Of a stretch of 46,825 bases of DNA, positions 8,879 to 19,700 are shown one piece after another. Origin of the DNA: a virus. Below the pieces are notes generated by a model. It was not told the DNA's origin, searched no databases, and was given only the letters and a program-made list of their open reading frames with translations. The DNA is taken from the IMG/VR virus record IMGVR_UViG_3300049002_000004, positions 1 to 46,825 of that record; one strand, 5' to 3'. Both the position numbers and the translations under genes were made by a program. Each line of letters starts with the position of its first letter. Within the stretch, counting starts at the first letter, position 1.

Positions 8879-11124
8879 TGGCCACCACGCAATCGATCAT
8901 CCAACGCGCGTTTGCCGGCGGCGAGCTGGCGCCGGCGCTCCACGCGCGAGCCGACACGGCGAAGTATCAGACCGGGCTGCGCCGCTGCCGCAATTTCATC
9001 GTGCAGCGACACGGCGGGGTCAGCAACCGCGGCGGCACCAGGTTCGTGAACCCGTGCAAGACGACCAGCATCAACGTCAAGCTGCTCCGCTACGTGTCGG
9101 AGATCGAAGGCGAGAGCGTGCTGATCGAGATCGGCAACGCCTACATCCGCTTTTACCTGAACGGCGCGCTGGTTGTCGTCGACCCCGGCGACGTCGACGC
9201 CTGGGACGTCGGCACCGACTACGTGATCGGCGACCTGGTGATCGACGGCGGTGTCGTCTACTACGCACTCGAGGCCAACATCGGCAGCGCGCCGCCGGCG
9301 GCTGAGTGGCACGCCTTCGACGGGGATTTCACCTACGAGCTGCCGTCTGCCTTCGCCGGCAACCTGCCGAACTGGCACCAGAGCGGACGCACGATCACGT
9401 TCACGCATCGCCTGGCGCATCCCTACGAGCTGCGCTACGAGTCGATCACCCGCTGGGTGCTGCAGCAGGTGGACACCGGCACGCAGGTGCCCGCCCCGGT
9501 CGGCGTCGGCCTGGCCGTGGGCGTCGTGGGCACCGGCCATGCGGGCTATGTCGTCACGGCCGCGGCGCTCGACACCTACGAGGAATCGGTCGCGAGCGCG
9601 CAAGTCGTGAGCGCCGGCGCCGACCCGCCGACCGCTGCGAATCCAAATGTGATCTCCTGGACCGCGCAGCCGGCTGCCGCGGAGTTCTACATCTACAGCG
9701 ATCCAGTCGGCAACGGCACGTATGGATTCATCGGGACCGCGGCCGGCGCCGGCGTCGTGCAGTTCAAGGATCCCGGCATCGTGCCCGACTACACGCTGAC
9801 GCCGCCGATCCCCCGCGTGCTGTTCAACACGGCCGGCGAATATCCGCACGTCAGCGCGACGCACCAGCAGCGCCGCATGTTCGGCCAGACGGTCAACAAC
9901 CCCGACGCGATCTATGCGTCGCGCATCGGGCTGCCGTCCAACTTCCAGATTTCGCAACCGCTGCAGGACGACGACGCGCTGACGCTGCGCCTGGCCGGCA
10001 ACAACCATCATGCCGTGCGCCACATGCTGGCGCTCAAGCAGCTGATCGTCATGAGCGGCGCCGGCGAGTGGACGGTCGGCGAGCCCAAGGTGCCCCTGAC
10101 CCCGAGCACGCTGTCGGCCGACCAGGAGGTCTACACCGGCTGCAGCGAGATCCCCCCGTGCGTGATCGGCAACAGCGTGATCTATGTGCAGGCGCGCGGC
10201 GTCGGCGTGCGCGATCTGCAATTCAATCAGCAGGTGGAAGGCTTCGGCGGGCGGGACCTGTCGATCTTCGCCGCGCACCTGTTCAATGGCTTCTCGCTGC
10301 GGGAGATCGACTACGCGGAAGAAAGCAATTCGATCCTGTGGGCGTGCCGATCGGATGGGACGCTGCTAGGGCTCACCTACATCCGCGACCAGGAGGTCTG
10401 GGGCTGGCATCGCCACGACACCGGCGCGAGCGGTCGATTCGAGCACGTCTGTGTCGTGCCGGAGCTGAACGAAGACGCGGTGTATGTGATCGTGCGTCGG
10501 ACGATCGACGGCAGCACCGTGCGCTACATCGAACGACTCGAGCCGCACCGTGAGAACGTGGCCGCGGCAGACTTCGACCTGGAATGCTTTTTCGTCGACT
10601 GCGGCCTGAGCTACGACGGCGCGCCAGCCAACAACATCACCGGCATGCTGCACCTCGAGGGCCAGGTGATCGCCGTTGTCGGCGACGGCGCGGTGATCTT
10701 CAACGGCGACCCCGCGGCCGTCAACGCCGCAGACTTCACCGTCGACAACACGGGCGCGCTGCCGACCGCGCTGCCGGCCAGCTACTCGAGGATTCACGCG
10801 GGCCTGGCGATCCGCTTCGCCGAGATCGAAACGCTGGATCTCGACGTCGCCGGCGAGGACGTGCGCGACAAGAAGAAGCGCGACGGCAGCGTGACGCTGC
10901 TGCTCGAGGACAGCGCGCGCACGTTCAAGATCGGTCCCTCGAGCGCCAACCTGATAGGCTACGCACTCAAGCCCAACGAGCAGGCCGCCGACCAATTCAC
11001 CGGCCAGGCGGAAATGAACATCGGATCGACGTTCACCGAGAACGGCCGGCTGTTCATCCGCCACAGCGACCCGTTGCCGTTGACGATCTTGGCGATCATC
11101 CCGAACGTGGAACTAGGAGGCTGA
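8878..11124 (+). CDS. Tail nozzle / stabilisation protein (tubular B type)
   Basis: 748 aa. The start MATTQSIIQRAFAGGELAP and the following RNFIVQRHGGVSNRGGTRFV are typical of podovirus nozzle (stabilisation) proteins that close the short tail tube. The beta-propeller-like C-terminal half includes IYASRIGLPSNF, GDRDL-like GGRDLSIFAAHLF, and the family hallmark QEVWGWHRHDTG followed by YVIVRRTIDG and IERLEPH. Residues ~105-145 (WDVGTDYVIGDLVIDGGVVYY) look like an inserted carbohydrate-binding (CBM5/12-like) strand motif. The gene directly follows the adaptor gene with a 1-nt overlap, the usual adaptor-nozzle order. Confidence 0.85.
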   Translation: MATTQSIIQRAFAGGELAPALHARADTAKYQTGLRRCRNFIVQRHGGVSNRGGTRFVNPCKTTSINVKLLRYVSEIEGESVLIEIGNAYIRFYLNGALVVVDPGDVDAWDVGTDYVIGDLVIDGGVVYYALEANIGSAPPAAEWHAFDGDFTYELPSAFAGNLPNWHQSGRTITFTHRLAHPYELRYESITRWVLQQVDTGTQVPAPVGVGLAVGVVGTGHAGYVVTAAALDTYEESVASAQVVSAGADPPTAANPNVISWTAQPAAAEFYIYSDPVGNGTYGFIGTAAGAGVVQFKDPGIVPDYTLTPPIPRVLFNTAGEYPHVSATHQQRRMFGQTVNNPDAIYASRIGLPSNFQISQPLQDDDALTLRLAGNNHHAVRHMLALKQLIVMSGAGEWTVGEPKVPLTPSTLSADQEVYTGCSEIPPCVIGNSVIYVQARGVGVRDLQFNQQVEGFGGRDLSIFAAHLFNGFSLREIDYAEESNSILWACRSDGTLLGLTYIRDQEVWGWHRHDTGASGRFEHVCVVPELNEDAVYVIVRRTIDGSTVRYIERLEPHRENVAAADFDLECFFVDCGLSYDGAPANNITGMLHLEGQVIAVVGDGAVIFNGDPAAVNAADFTVDNTGALPTALPASYSRIHAGLAIRFAEIETLDLDVAGEDVRDKKKRDGSVTLLLEDSARTFKIGPSSANLIGYALKPNEQAADQFTGQAEMNIGSTFTENGRLFIRHSDPLPLTILAIIPNVELGG

Positions 11125-11128
11125 CCCC

Positions 11129-11467
11129 GTGCCCGACCTGAAGCTGCACAGCATGAAGCTCACGAAGAAGGAGCGCGAACCGTCCGAGGTCAAAAGCATG
11201 GCCGTCGACGCGCCGCGGTATCCGTATGGGCTGTCGATCAACCTGGACGAAGACGCGATCGCCAAGCTGGATCTCGACGAGCTGCCGGCGACCGACGAAG
11301 TAATGATCCTGGTCGCCCGCGTCGACGTCACGGGCACCTCGAGCAACGAGACGACCGGCGGCGGCAAGCGGCGATCGATCACGCTGCAGATCACCGAGAT
11401 GGCCCTGGGTCCGAACGAGACGGGCGACAAACCCAAGGCGCAAGACGTCCTTTACGGAAAAGAGTAG
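11129..11467 (+). CDS. Conserved virion-associated phage protein (capsid-staple-like)
   Basis: 112 aa. The GTG start is chosen because a perfect AGGAGG (11115-11120) lies 8 nt upstream inside the end of the nozzle gene. The sequence LKLHSMKLTKKEREPSEVKS, then YPYGLSINLDEDAI, then LVARVDVTGTSS and ITLQITEMALGP matches a widespread small phage family found among head and tail genes. I recall it being labelled a capsid staple in some databases, but I cannot verify that here. A basic N-terminus and a beta-rich body with no catalytic motif suggest a structural role. Confidence 0.7.
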   Translation: MPDLKLHSMKLTKKEREPSEVKSMAVDAPRYPYGLSINLDEDAIAKLDLDELPATDEVMILVARVDVTGTSSNETTGGGKRRSITLQITEMALGPNETGDKPKAQDVLYGKE

Positions 11468-11469
11468 CC

Positions 11470-12036
11470 ATGGCCGGATTCACGTTGATGGCGCTGAGCC
11501 TGATCATGGCCGGCGTCGGCACGGCGACCACGGTGGCCGGCCAGATCAAGGCCGGCAACGCGGCGAAGCGCGCCGGCGCCGCGGGCAAGGAAGCGGCCGA
11601 GAGCGGCGCGGAGCTGAGCGACTACAACGCGAGTGTCGCCGAGCTGCAGGCGCAAGATGCGATCGAGCGCGGCCAGGAGGACGAGAACCGCTACCGCACC
11701 GGCGTGCGCAGCATGATCGGCAGCCAGCGCGCGGGGTTCGCCGGCGCCGGCATCGACGTCGGTTTCGGCAGCGCCGTCGACGTGCAGGCCGATGCGGCCT
11801 TTCTGGGCGAGCTGGACGCGCTGCAGATTCGCACCAACGCCGGCCGCGAAGCCTGGGGCTACAAGGTGCAGGCGGTCGACCTGAAGAAGCGCGCCGAGAT
11901 TCAGCGCAAAGAGGGCGTCATGCTCGAGACGACCGGACGCGAGCAGCAGAGCGCCAGCCGCTGGGCGGCCGGCACGTCGATCCTGACCGGCGGCGCATCG
12001 CTGCTGCAGGCCAAATACGGTTACGGGAAGCGCTGA
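11470..12036 (+). CDS. Internal virion protein, gp14-like
   Basis: 188 aa. A hydrophobic N-terminal segment (residues ~5-24, LMALSLIMAGVGTATTVAG) is followed by a long Ala-rich helix. The conserved core is RSMIGSQRAGFAGAGIDVG, FGSAVDVQAD and LGELDALQIRTNA, as in gp14-type proteins that podoviruses eject to form the outer-membrane part of the DNA channel. It is the first of three consecutive genes (188, 577 and 3115 aa) matching the gp14-gp15-gp16 order. Ejection is inferred from family and synteny. Confidence 0.78.
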   Translation: MAGFTLMALSLIMAGVGTATTVAGQIKAGNAAKRAGAAGKEAAESGAELSDYNASVAELQAQDAIERGQEDENRYRTGVRSMIGSQRAGFAGAGIDVGFGSAVDVQADAAFLGELDALQIRTNAGREAWGYKVQAVDLKKRAEIQRKEGVMLETTGREQQSASRWAAGTSILTGGASLLQAKYGYGKR

Positions 12037-12039
12037 CCT

Positions 12040-13773
12040 ATGCCTGTCGTCACCACCTACGGAGGGCGGCGCGTCGGCGCGGCCCCGATCCCCGGCGCGC
12101 GACGCACGGCCGCGGAAACGCCGACGTCCACCGGCGTCGGACTCGAGGGCGCCAAGGCCGACACCGCGCAGACGATCGCCGCGCTGGGCTCGCGCGTCGC
12201 CGGCATCGGGATCCAACAGTTCGCCGAGCTGCAGCAGAAGGAACGCGACCGCGCCGACAACGTGGCGATCCTGAACGCCAGCACCGAGCTGACCAAGTGG
12301 GAGAACGAGCGGCTGTATAACCCGAACGGCGGCGCGCTGACCGTCAAAGGGAAAGACGCATTCCCGCTGCCGGAGATGATCAACGGCGAGTTCGACACCA
12401 AGGCCGGCGAGATCGAGGCGGGCCTGGGGACCGACCGGCAGCGCCAGGAGTTCGCCCGCGTGAAGGCCTCGCGCGCCGTGAACCTGGACGCCACGATCCG
12501 CCGGCACGTCTTTGGCGAGATGCAGCACTACGAGCAGCAGGAGCTGCAGAGCAGCATCGAGACGCACACCAGCGCGGCGATCGCGAACGCCATGGACCCG
12601 CGGCGCGTCGGCGTCGAGCTGCAGGCGTCGATCGACGCGATCAAGGTTCACGGCCCGCAGATGGGCCTGGGCCCCGAGGCGGTGAAAAAGCAGATCGAAA
12701 ACGTGCAGAGCGCCACGCACGTCGGCGTCGTGAACCGGCTGCTGGCCAACGACCAGACGAAGGCGGCGAAAATCTATTTCGAGGAAGCGAAGGGGCAGAT
12801 CAGCGGCGAGGCCCTGGCCAACATCGAGAAAGCGCTCGAGGAGGGCGGCCTACGCGCCGACAGCCAGAAGAAGGCCGACGAGATCGTGAACGCCGGCGGC
12901 AGCCTGGCCGACCAGCGCGCGAAGGTGAAGGCGATCGACGATCCGAAGCTGCGCGACCTGGTGGAACAGCGCATCGAGCACGAAGCGGCGATCAAGGAGA
13001 AGCAGGACCGCGACACCGAGGAACAGACCCTCACCGGCGCCTACACCCTGGTCGACCGCACGCACGACGTCAACTCGATCCCCGTCAACGTCTGGGCCAA
13101 CCTGCCAGGACACCAGCGCGCCGGCCTTCGCAGCTACGCCGAGCACCTGGCCCGCGGCGTGCCCGTCGAGACGGACCTGGCCAGCTACTACGGCCTGATT
13201 CAGAAAGCCGGCACCGACCCCGAGGCGTTCGCCACCGAGAACCTGCTCGCCTATCGCGGCAAGCTGGGCGAGGCTGAGTTCAAGCAGCTGGCCGGCCTGC
13301 AGCTGTCGATTCGCAGCGGCGACCGCAGCAAGACCGATCACCAGCTGGCGAGCTTCCGCACGTCCGACCAGGTGCTGAGCGACAGCCTGGCCGAATACGG
13401 TATCGACGCGAAGGCGAAGCCGGGCACGCCCGACGACAAAGCGATCGCGCAGCTGCGCCGCATGCTCGATCGGCGCGTCGAAGATTTCAGCGCCGCCAAC
13501 AACGGCAAGAAGCCGACCGCGACCGACGTGCAAATGATGATGGACGGCATTCTCACGCAGCAGACGACGGTCCCCGGCAGCTGGTGGAACATCTGGCCAG
13601 GCGGCAAGTCGTTTACCGATACGACGCAGCGCACGATCCGGCTGACGATCGGCGACGTGCCGACCACCGAGCGCGCCATCATCGAGCGCCGGCTGCGCGC
13701 GAACGGCCTGGCCGTCAGTGAGCAGACCGTGCTGGACGCCTACATCGAACGCCAGTCGCGGATCGCGAAGTAG
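12040..13773 (+). CDS. Internal virion protein, gp15-like
   Basis: 577 aa, almost entirely helical and rich in Gln, Lys and Ala. It starts MPVVTTYGGRRVGAAPIPGAR and contains helices such as QQFAELQQKERDRADNV and ALTVKGKDAF, typical of second internal virion proteins of podoviruses. These line the ejected DNA conduit across the periplasm. There is no signal peptide or membrane segment. The stop overlaps the GTG start of the giant protein (TAGTG), indicating coupled synthesis in a gp14/gp15/gp16-like cassette. The assignment rests on position and architecture more than on a diagnostic motif. Confidence 0.7.
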   Translation: MPVVTTYGGRRVGAAPIPGARRTAAETPTSTGVGLEGAKADTAQTIAALGSRVAGIGIQQFAELQQKERDRADNVAILNASTELTKWENERLYNPNGGALTVKGKDAFPLPEMINGEFDTKAGEIEAGLGTDRQRQEFARVKASRAVNLDATIRRHVFGEMQHYEQQELQSSIETHTSAAIANAMDPRRVGVELQASIDAIKVHGPQMGLGPEAVKKQIENVQSATHVGVVNRLLANDQTKAAKIYFEEAKGQISGEALANIEKALEEGGLRADSQKKADEIVNAGGSLADQRAKVKAIDDPKLRDLVEQRIEHEAAIKEKQDRDTEEQTLTGAYTLVDRTHDVNSIPVNVWANLPGHQRAGLRSYAEHLARGVPVETDLASYYGLIQKAGTDPEAFATENLLAYRGKLGEAEFKQLAGLQLSIRSGDRSKTDHQLASFRTSDQVLSDSLAEYGIDAKAKPGTPDDKAIAQLRRMLDRRVEDFSAANNGKKPTATDVQMMMDGILTQQTTVPGSWWNIWPGGKSFTDTTQRTIRLTIGDVPTTERAIIERRLRANGLAVSEQTVLDAYIERQSRIAK

Positions 13774-16700
13774 TGGCCGGCAACCTTCTCGACGACGAGA
13801 TCGAGCAGCTGCCGCCGGCGCCGGCGAAACTGCCCGCGACCACGCCGGAACCGGCCGATGCGCTCGAGCGGTCCTACGACGACATTTTCAGGTCGCAGCA
13901 GACCGCGCGCACGATCCCGCTGCGCCAGGCGATCACCAAGGCGACCGAGACGTCGCCCGATCGCGCGGCTGAGGCCTCACGCATTGGGCAGCAGCTGGGC
14001 ATTCCGCCGGCGCTGGTGCTGCGTAACTTCGACGGCTACAAGAAACGCGCGGCCCTGTCGTCGACGCCGTTCTCGGAGATGGCCAGCGAGACGCCGGCCC
14101 TGGCGAAGTGGGCCGAGGATCCGGCCAACGCGGCGATCGCGCACGACGATCTCGAGCAGCTGGGATCGCTCGAGTGGTTGGTGACCGCGCCCCAACGCGC
14201 GTTTGCGCAGGGCATCAACCAAGTGCAGTTTGCGATGCTGCGCAGCCGATCGATCTTCAACGAGCTGACACAGGAGGAGCACGATCAGCTCGAAAGCTAC
14301 CGGCACGGCATGGAGGTCGGCGGCGAGCTGGGCGCGCGCAATTCCTACTTCCGCAAGGCGGTGACCGGCGCGGCGCAGCAGATCCCCAACATCATCGGCA
14401 GTGTGGCCGCCGGCGTGCGGCCCGCCATCCTGGCCGGCACAACGGCCGGCACGGCGGGCTTTCTGGCAGGGCCCGGCGCGATCGCCACGGTGCCGGCCCT
14501 GACGGCCGCCGGCGCGACGGCCGGCATGCTCACCGGCGGCGCTATGTTCGGCTTCCACCTGGAGGCCGGCAACGCCTACGACGAGTATCTGCAATTCCGT
14601 GACGAGTTCGGCCAGCCGCTCGACCCGCGGATCGCGAAGGCGGCAGCCGTGGCCACGGGCGCCATGAATGCGGGCCTCGAGGCGTTCGGCCTGGCTGCCC
14701 TGGCCAAGACGATCCCCGGCGTCGGTGCCGGCGTGAAGGCGCTCGAGGGCGCCCTGACGCGCGACGCGGTGAAGGCGGCGCTGCGCAACCCGACGATCCG
14801 CGGCGCGCTGCTCGAGGCAGTCGGCAGCTACGCGGAGGGCCTGACGTCCGAGACGGCCGTCGAAGTCGCCCAGCGCGCGGTGACCATCCTGTCGGGCGAG
14901 CTGGCCAAGCACGCCGGCGCCGCGGCAGTGACAACCGGCAAGGTCAAGGGCCAGCTCGAGGCGGGCAACGTCAACCTCTACGCGCAGCCGGCCGTGCAAA
15001 ACGAGGACGGCACGATCTCAACCGTCGACAGCATGAGCGTGAACCTGGACGGGCGCGAGGTGCTGATCCCGACCGTGACGCCAGATGGCCGTCATTTGGC
15101 GCCAGACGCGGCCGTCGCCGAGTATACGAAGACCGGCCGCCACCTGGGCGTATTCGAGTCGCCGGAGGCTGCCACGGCCTACGCGCAGCAGCTGCACGCC
15201 GATTACGCGGCCGGCAAGTTCAACAGCGCGTCCCAATTTCGGACATCTGGCGACATCGCGACCGATCTGCTGCAGGAGGGCACCGGCGCACTCTCGAGCT
15301 TCGCGCTGACCATTGCCCCCGGCCCGGTGCTGCACGTCGCCCAGCAGGCACGCCTGGCGCGCCAGGCTTCGGCTAACGTGGCGTTCTTCCAAGCCCTGGG
15401 CGAAGGGGTCACCAACAGCAAGACCGCCCAGCGGGCCCCAGAGGCCGCGCAGGCGTTCCTGGCCGACGCGACCAAGAACGGCCCGCTCAGCCACGTCTAC
15501 GCCCCCGTCGACAGCTGGGCCGAATACTGGCAGGGCCAGGGCCTGGATCCCGCGGAGATGGCCAGCCAGGTCACCGGCAGCCAGACCGCCTGGGAGAACG
15601 CCATCAGGACCGGCGAGGATCTGGCCATCCCGACCAGCGCCTACGCGGTCAAGCTGGCCGGCACCGACCACAACTCATTTTTCGCCAACGAGCTGCGCCT
15701 GGCCCCCGACGCCATGAACGTGCGCGAAGCCGAGGCGTTCCAAGCAGAACAGGCGACCGCTACCGAGCAGCAGGAACAGGAGAGCCCGGCCGCGCAGGTA
15801 AGGGTCGCGGTGCAGCAGCAGCTCGAGACTGCTGGCGTGCCGGCGGCGACGGCGCAGCAATACGCCACGCTCTACGAGTCGGCCTTTGGCAGCCTGGCCG
15901 AGCGCGCCGGCCTCGATCCCCTTGAGCTGTTCCGGCAGTATGGCCTGCAGGTGGAACGGCCGGCGCTCGAGCAGCCGGCGATCGGAGACACGGCAGCCGC
16001 CGGAACGAAAGCCGAGCAGCCGACTGCGGAGTTTTTGGCGCATGGACCGGACGGGCCACTCTACAACATCGTCGGCGGCGACCAGGACCGATCGACGGTC
16101 AGCAAGGCGAAGCTCGAGGAGCTGGGGATCGCCATCCCCGCGACGCCGGAATTGCCGGCCGGCGGCGAGCGGCGAGGGCTGAGCGGCGACGAGCTGCGCC
16201 GGCGTGCCCTGCACGCGCGAGCGATGGCCAGCGGCCCTGCGGCCGAAGCGGCGATCGTGGCCGTCAATGATCCGCGCGAGCAACCAGTCGGCGAGGCCCC
16301 GACGTCGACGGCGCCGGCGATCGACCCCGACGCCGAGATCCCCGTCATGGAGGGCGCCTTTGCTGCCGCGCAAGCGATGCGCGCCGAGGATCCGCAGATC
16401 GAGGCAAAGGCGAAGGCCCTGGCCGACCGTGCGCGTATGTCCCGTCGACCGGCGCCCCCGCGGGCCCGCGATGTCATTGTTGACAGAAACTCACCCGAAG
16501 CGCAGACTGAGGTTCCTGATGGCTCCGAGCTTGAGGCGAGTCGACGAGCTGATCGCGCACGGCGCGCCGCCGAGGGTGGCGTTTCAGCAAGCTATCCGCG
16601 AGACAGAGAGCAGCGCGCCGCCACGCCAGGCGCCAAGTCCAAACTCCGACGCGAGAGCCCCAAAGAAGCCCTAGCCCGTCGCGACCAGCATTACGTCGAC

Positions 16701-19700
16701 GTCTTTGCTGATCTCCTGACGGCCGCACGCGAGATCGATCCCAACATCGATCCCGAGGTGCTGCGCGCCGAGTTCCAGTTCCGCGTGAATGCGCTCGAGG
16801 AGCGGCAGCAGGCGTATGCCGAGAGCGGACACGACCCGCTCGATCTGCTGCGCACGATCGCAAAACTCGGAGGCATCGGCGAGACGGCCGAGGACCGCGG
16901 CGAGCTGCAGACACTCACGCAGGGGCTGAAGTTCGGGCGCGTCCACGGGCTGCAGGTGTTTGCGAAGGCCGGCAAGGGCCCGCAGGCATTCGTGCGCGCC
17001 GGCCGATCGATCAACAGCATGCTCGAGGTGCTGCAGGAAGATGCGCGATTCGCCTGGATCGAGAACGTGAACATGCTGGTGGACGCGATCGACGACGCGA
17101 TCCGCCATCCGGTGCCGACACAGAACGTCTACCCCGGCACCGACGAACTGCGCACCGACGTCGGCATCAACCGCGGCGACGCCTGGTGGCAGGATCCCTG
17201 GAGGCCGGCCAATCTGCTCGAGGACAACGACGCGATCAGCGACCAGGCGCTCGAGGAAGCCGGCGGCGATACGTCGTTCAACGTCGACGAGTTCAACCAA
17301 TCGCTGTTTGACAGCTTGGGCGATGAAGCGAAGCCGGCCGCTGCGCAGCAAGCCGACACCGTGCGCGACATCGTGACGGCGCATATGCGATCGGTCGGCA
17401 AGGTCGACCCTGACGTGCTCGCGATGGTGCTGCAGGGCATCACGCGCGAAGCACACCAACGGAGCGGCACACGCCCGAGCGTCGCACCCCCGCGCGAAGT
17501 GGCGCACGCGATTGCCCGCGAGTGGGTGGCCAAGCAGACCGGCGTCGACGTGCTCGACACCGGCGAGGCGCAGCCGCGGCTTCCCGGTGCCGGGACCGTG
17601 CGCGATCAGAACGTCGAGACGCCCGAATTTGAGGCGCCGTTCAGTCTCACCGCGGAAACCGCGAAGCCGGCGAAGGGCAAACAGACCACGCTGTTCCAAG
17701 GGCTGACCGACGCGCAGCTCGACACCTGGACGGCCGCGACGCTGGCGAAGTTCCCCGGCCTCGATCGACTCGAGATCGAGCGTGACAGCTTCGGCCGGCT
17801 GCGTCTGGGCTGGATCATTGTCGACCGCGACGCGCAGAACCAAGGGATCGGCACCAAGGTGATCCGCGAGCTGACGCGCCTGGCCGATGAGAACGGCGAG
17901 CGCCTGGTGCTGACGCCGGCGGAAGGCGAGCGCGACCGCCTGGTCGCGTATTACCGGCGCTTCGGCTTTGTCGAAAACGCCCGCGGCGACATGGTGCGCG
18001 AGCCGACGATCGGCATTACCGATCTGGGGCAACCGTTTTTCCACGGCAGCCCCCACAACGTCGACAAGTTCTCGAGCGCGAAGGTCGGCACCGGCCAGGG
18101 CGCGGCGACCTATGGCCACGGTCTGTATTTCGCGGAAAACCGCGACGTCGCGACGCAGTATCACAAGGAGCTGGCCGAGCCCGCGGAAGTGCTGACGATT
18201 CACCTGGGCAGCATGCGCTGGGATCCGACCGGCCCGACGTCGCGCTACAGCCGCAACGCCCACAAGAGCGACGTCGAGAACGTGCGCGCCGCGCTATTCG
18301 AGGATCTGCTGTCGGACACCGCGGCGCTGCGCGACGTCGGCGTCGCCGGCTTTCGCAAGCATGTGCTCGCGCTGCTCGACGAGAAGATCGCCGACTACAC
18401 GAGCGAAGGATCCGCGGAGATGGCGACGGCCGCGGCCACGCTGCGCAAGGAACTGGCGCAGACCGGAGCGCTCGAGCTGAAGCTCGCCGATCAGCCCGGC
18501 GGCGTCTACCAGGTGGAGATCCCCGACGAGCACATCGATCGCATGCTCGATTGGGACGCGCCGATCAATAAGCAGCCGGCGGCCGTGCAGCAGCTGGTGC
18601 GCGAGGAGATGCAGACGCTGGGCTATCTGCGTCCTGGCGAGAACGGCCCGCGGCAACTGACGGCAGCGTTCAAAGCCTACGCGATGGAACACGGCGGCAT
18701 GCTGGACGGGCCAACCGGCAGCCTGGCGCATTCGATCATCGTCGCCGGCGAGGAAAAGCGACTCAGCGCGGATCTGGTCGCGCAGCGCAAGGCGATCGAC
18801 GATCGCTATCCGGCCATCCGTGATTACGGCACGCGCACCGGGCCCGGCAGCCTGGCAGCGGCGCGATTCAGCGGGCCCGAGTCGAAGGCCGATTTTTCCG
18901 AGTGGATGCGCCTAACCAGCGCGATCGAAAAGACGAAGGACGAAGCCAACAAGGCGGCGAGCGAGAAGCTGCTGGCCCTGGGCGTGCCAGGGATCCGCTA
19001 CCTCGATCAGCTCTCGAGGAGCGGCGAGGCGAAACGCAAGACCCGCAATGTCGTCGTGTTCGACGACGCGATCATCGAGCTGACGCACAAGGATGGATCG
19101 CCGGTGTCGGCGAAGGAGCGTAAGGAGTTCCTGCAGACCGACGAGACGCCAGGCGGCGGCAGCGTCGACGCCGGCCGTCGTGGCTCGATTCGGTTCGGCG
19201 CCGATCGGCAATTTCAGATCAACCTATTCGAGCGCGCCGATCTGTCGACGTTCCTGCACGAAAGCGGGCATTTCTTTCTCGAGGTGCTGACCGACCTGGC
19301 TGCCCGCGGCGACGCCAACCCGCGCATCCTGACCGACTACGAGACGCTGCGCGCCTGGCTGTTCCCAGACGGCGACACCGGCCAGCCGATCGAGCGCGCG
19401 CAGCATGAGCAATTCGCCCGCGGCTTCGAGGCCTACCTGATGGAAGGCCAGGCGCCGAGCGTCGCGCTGCGCGAGTCGTTCGCCCACTTCCGCGCCTGGC
19501 TGATCGGCATCTACAAGACGCTGATCGGGCTAAAGGTCGATCTGACGCCAGAGGTGCGCGGTGTGTTCGACCGCCTGGTCGCCAGCGACCGCGCGATCTT
19601 CGAGGCCGAGCAGCAGGGCCAAGTCGCCCCGATGTTTTTGACGGCCGCCATGGCCGGCATGAACGAGTCGGAGTTCAGCCTCTACAAGTCGACCGTGGCC

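Noticed and set aside
9306-10553. 415-codon alternative + frame inside the nozzle gene
   Set aside because: Arg-rich, motif-free translation overlapping a gene with strong family motifs; a GC-driven shadow.
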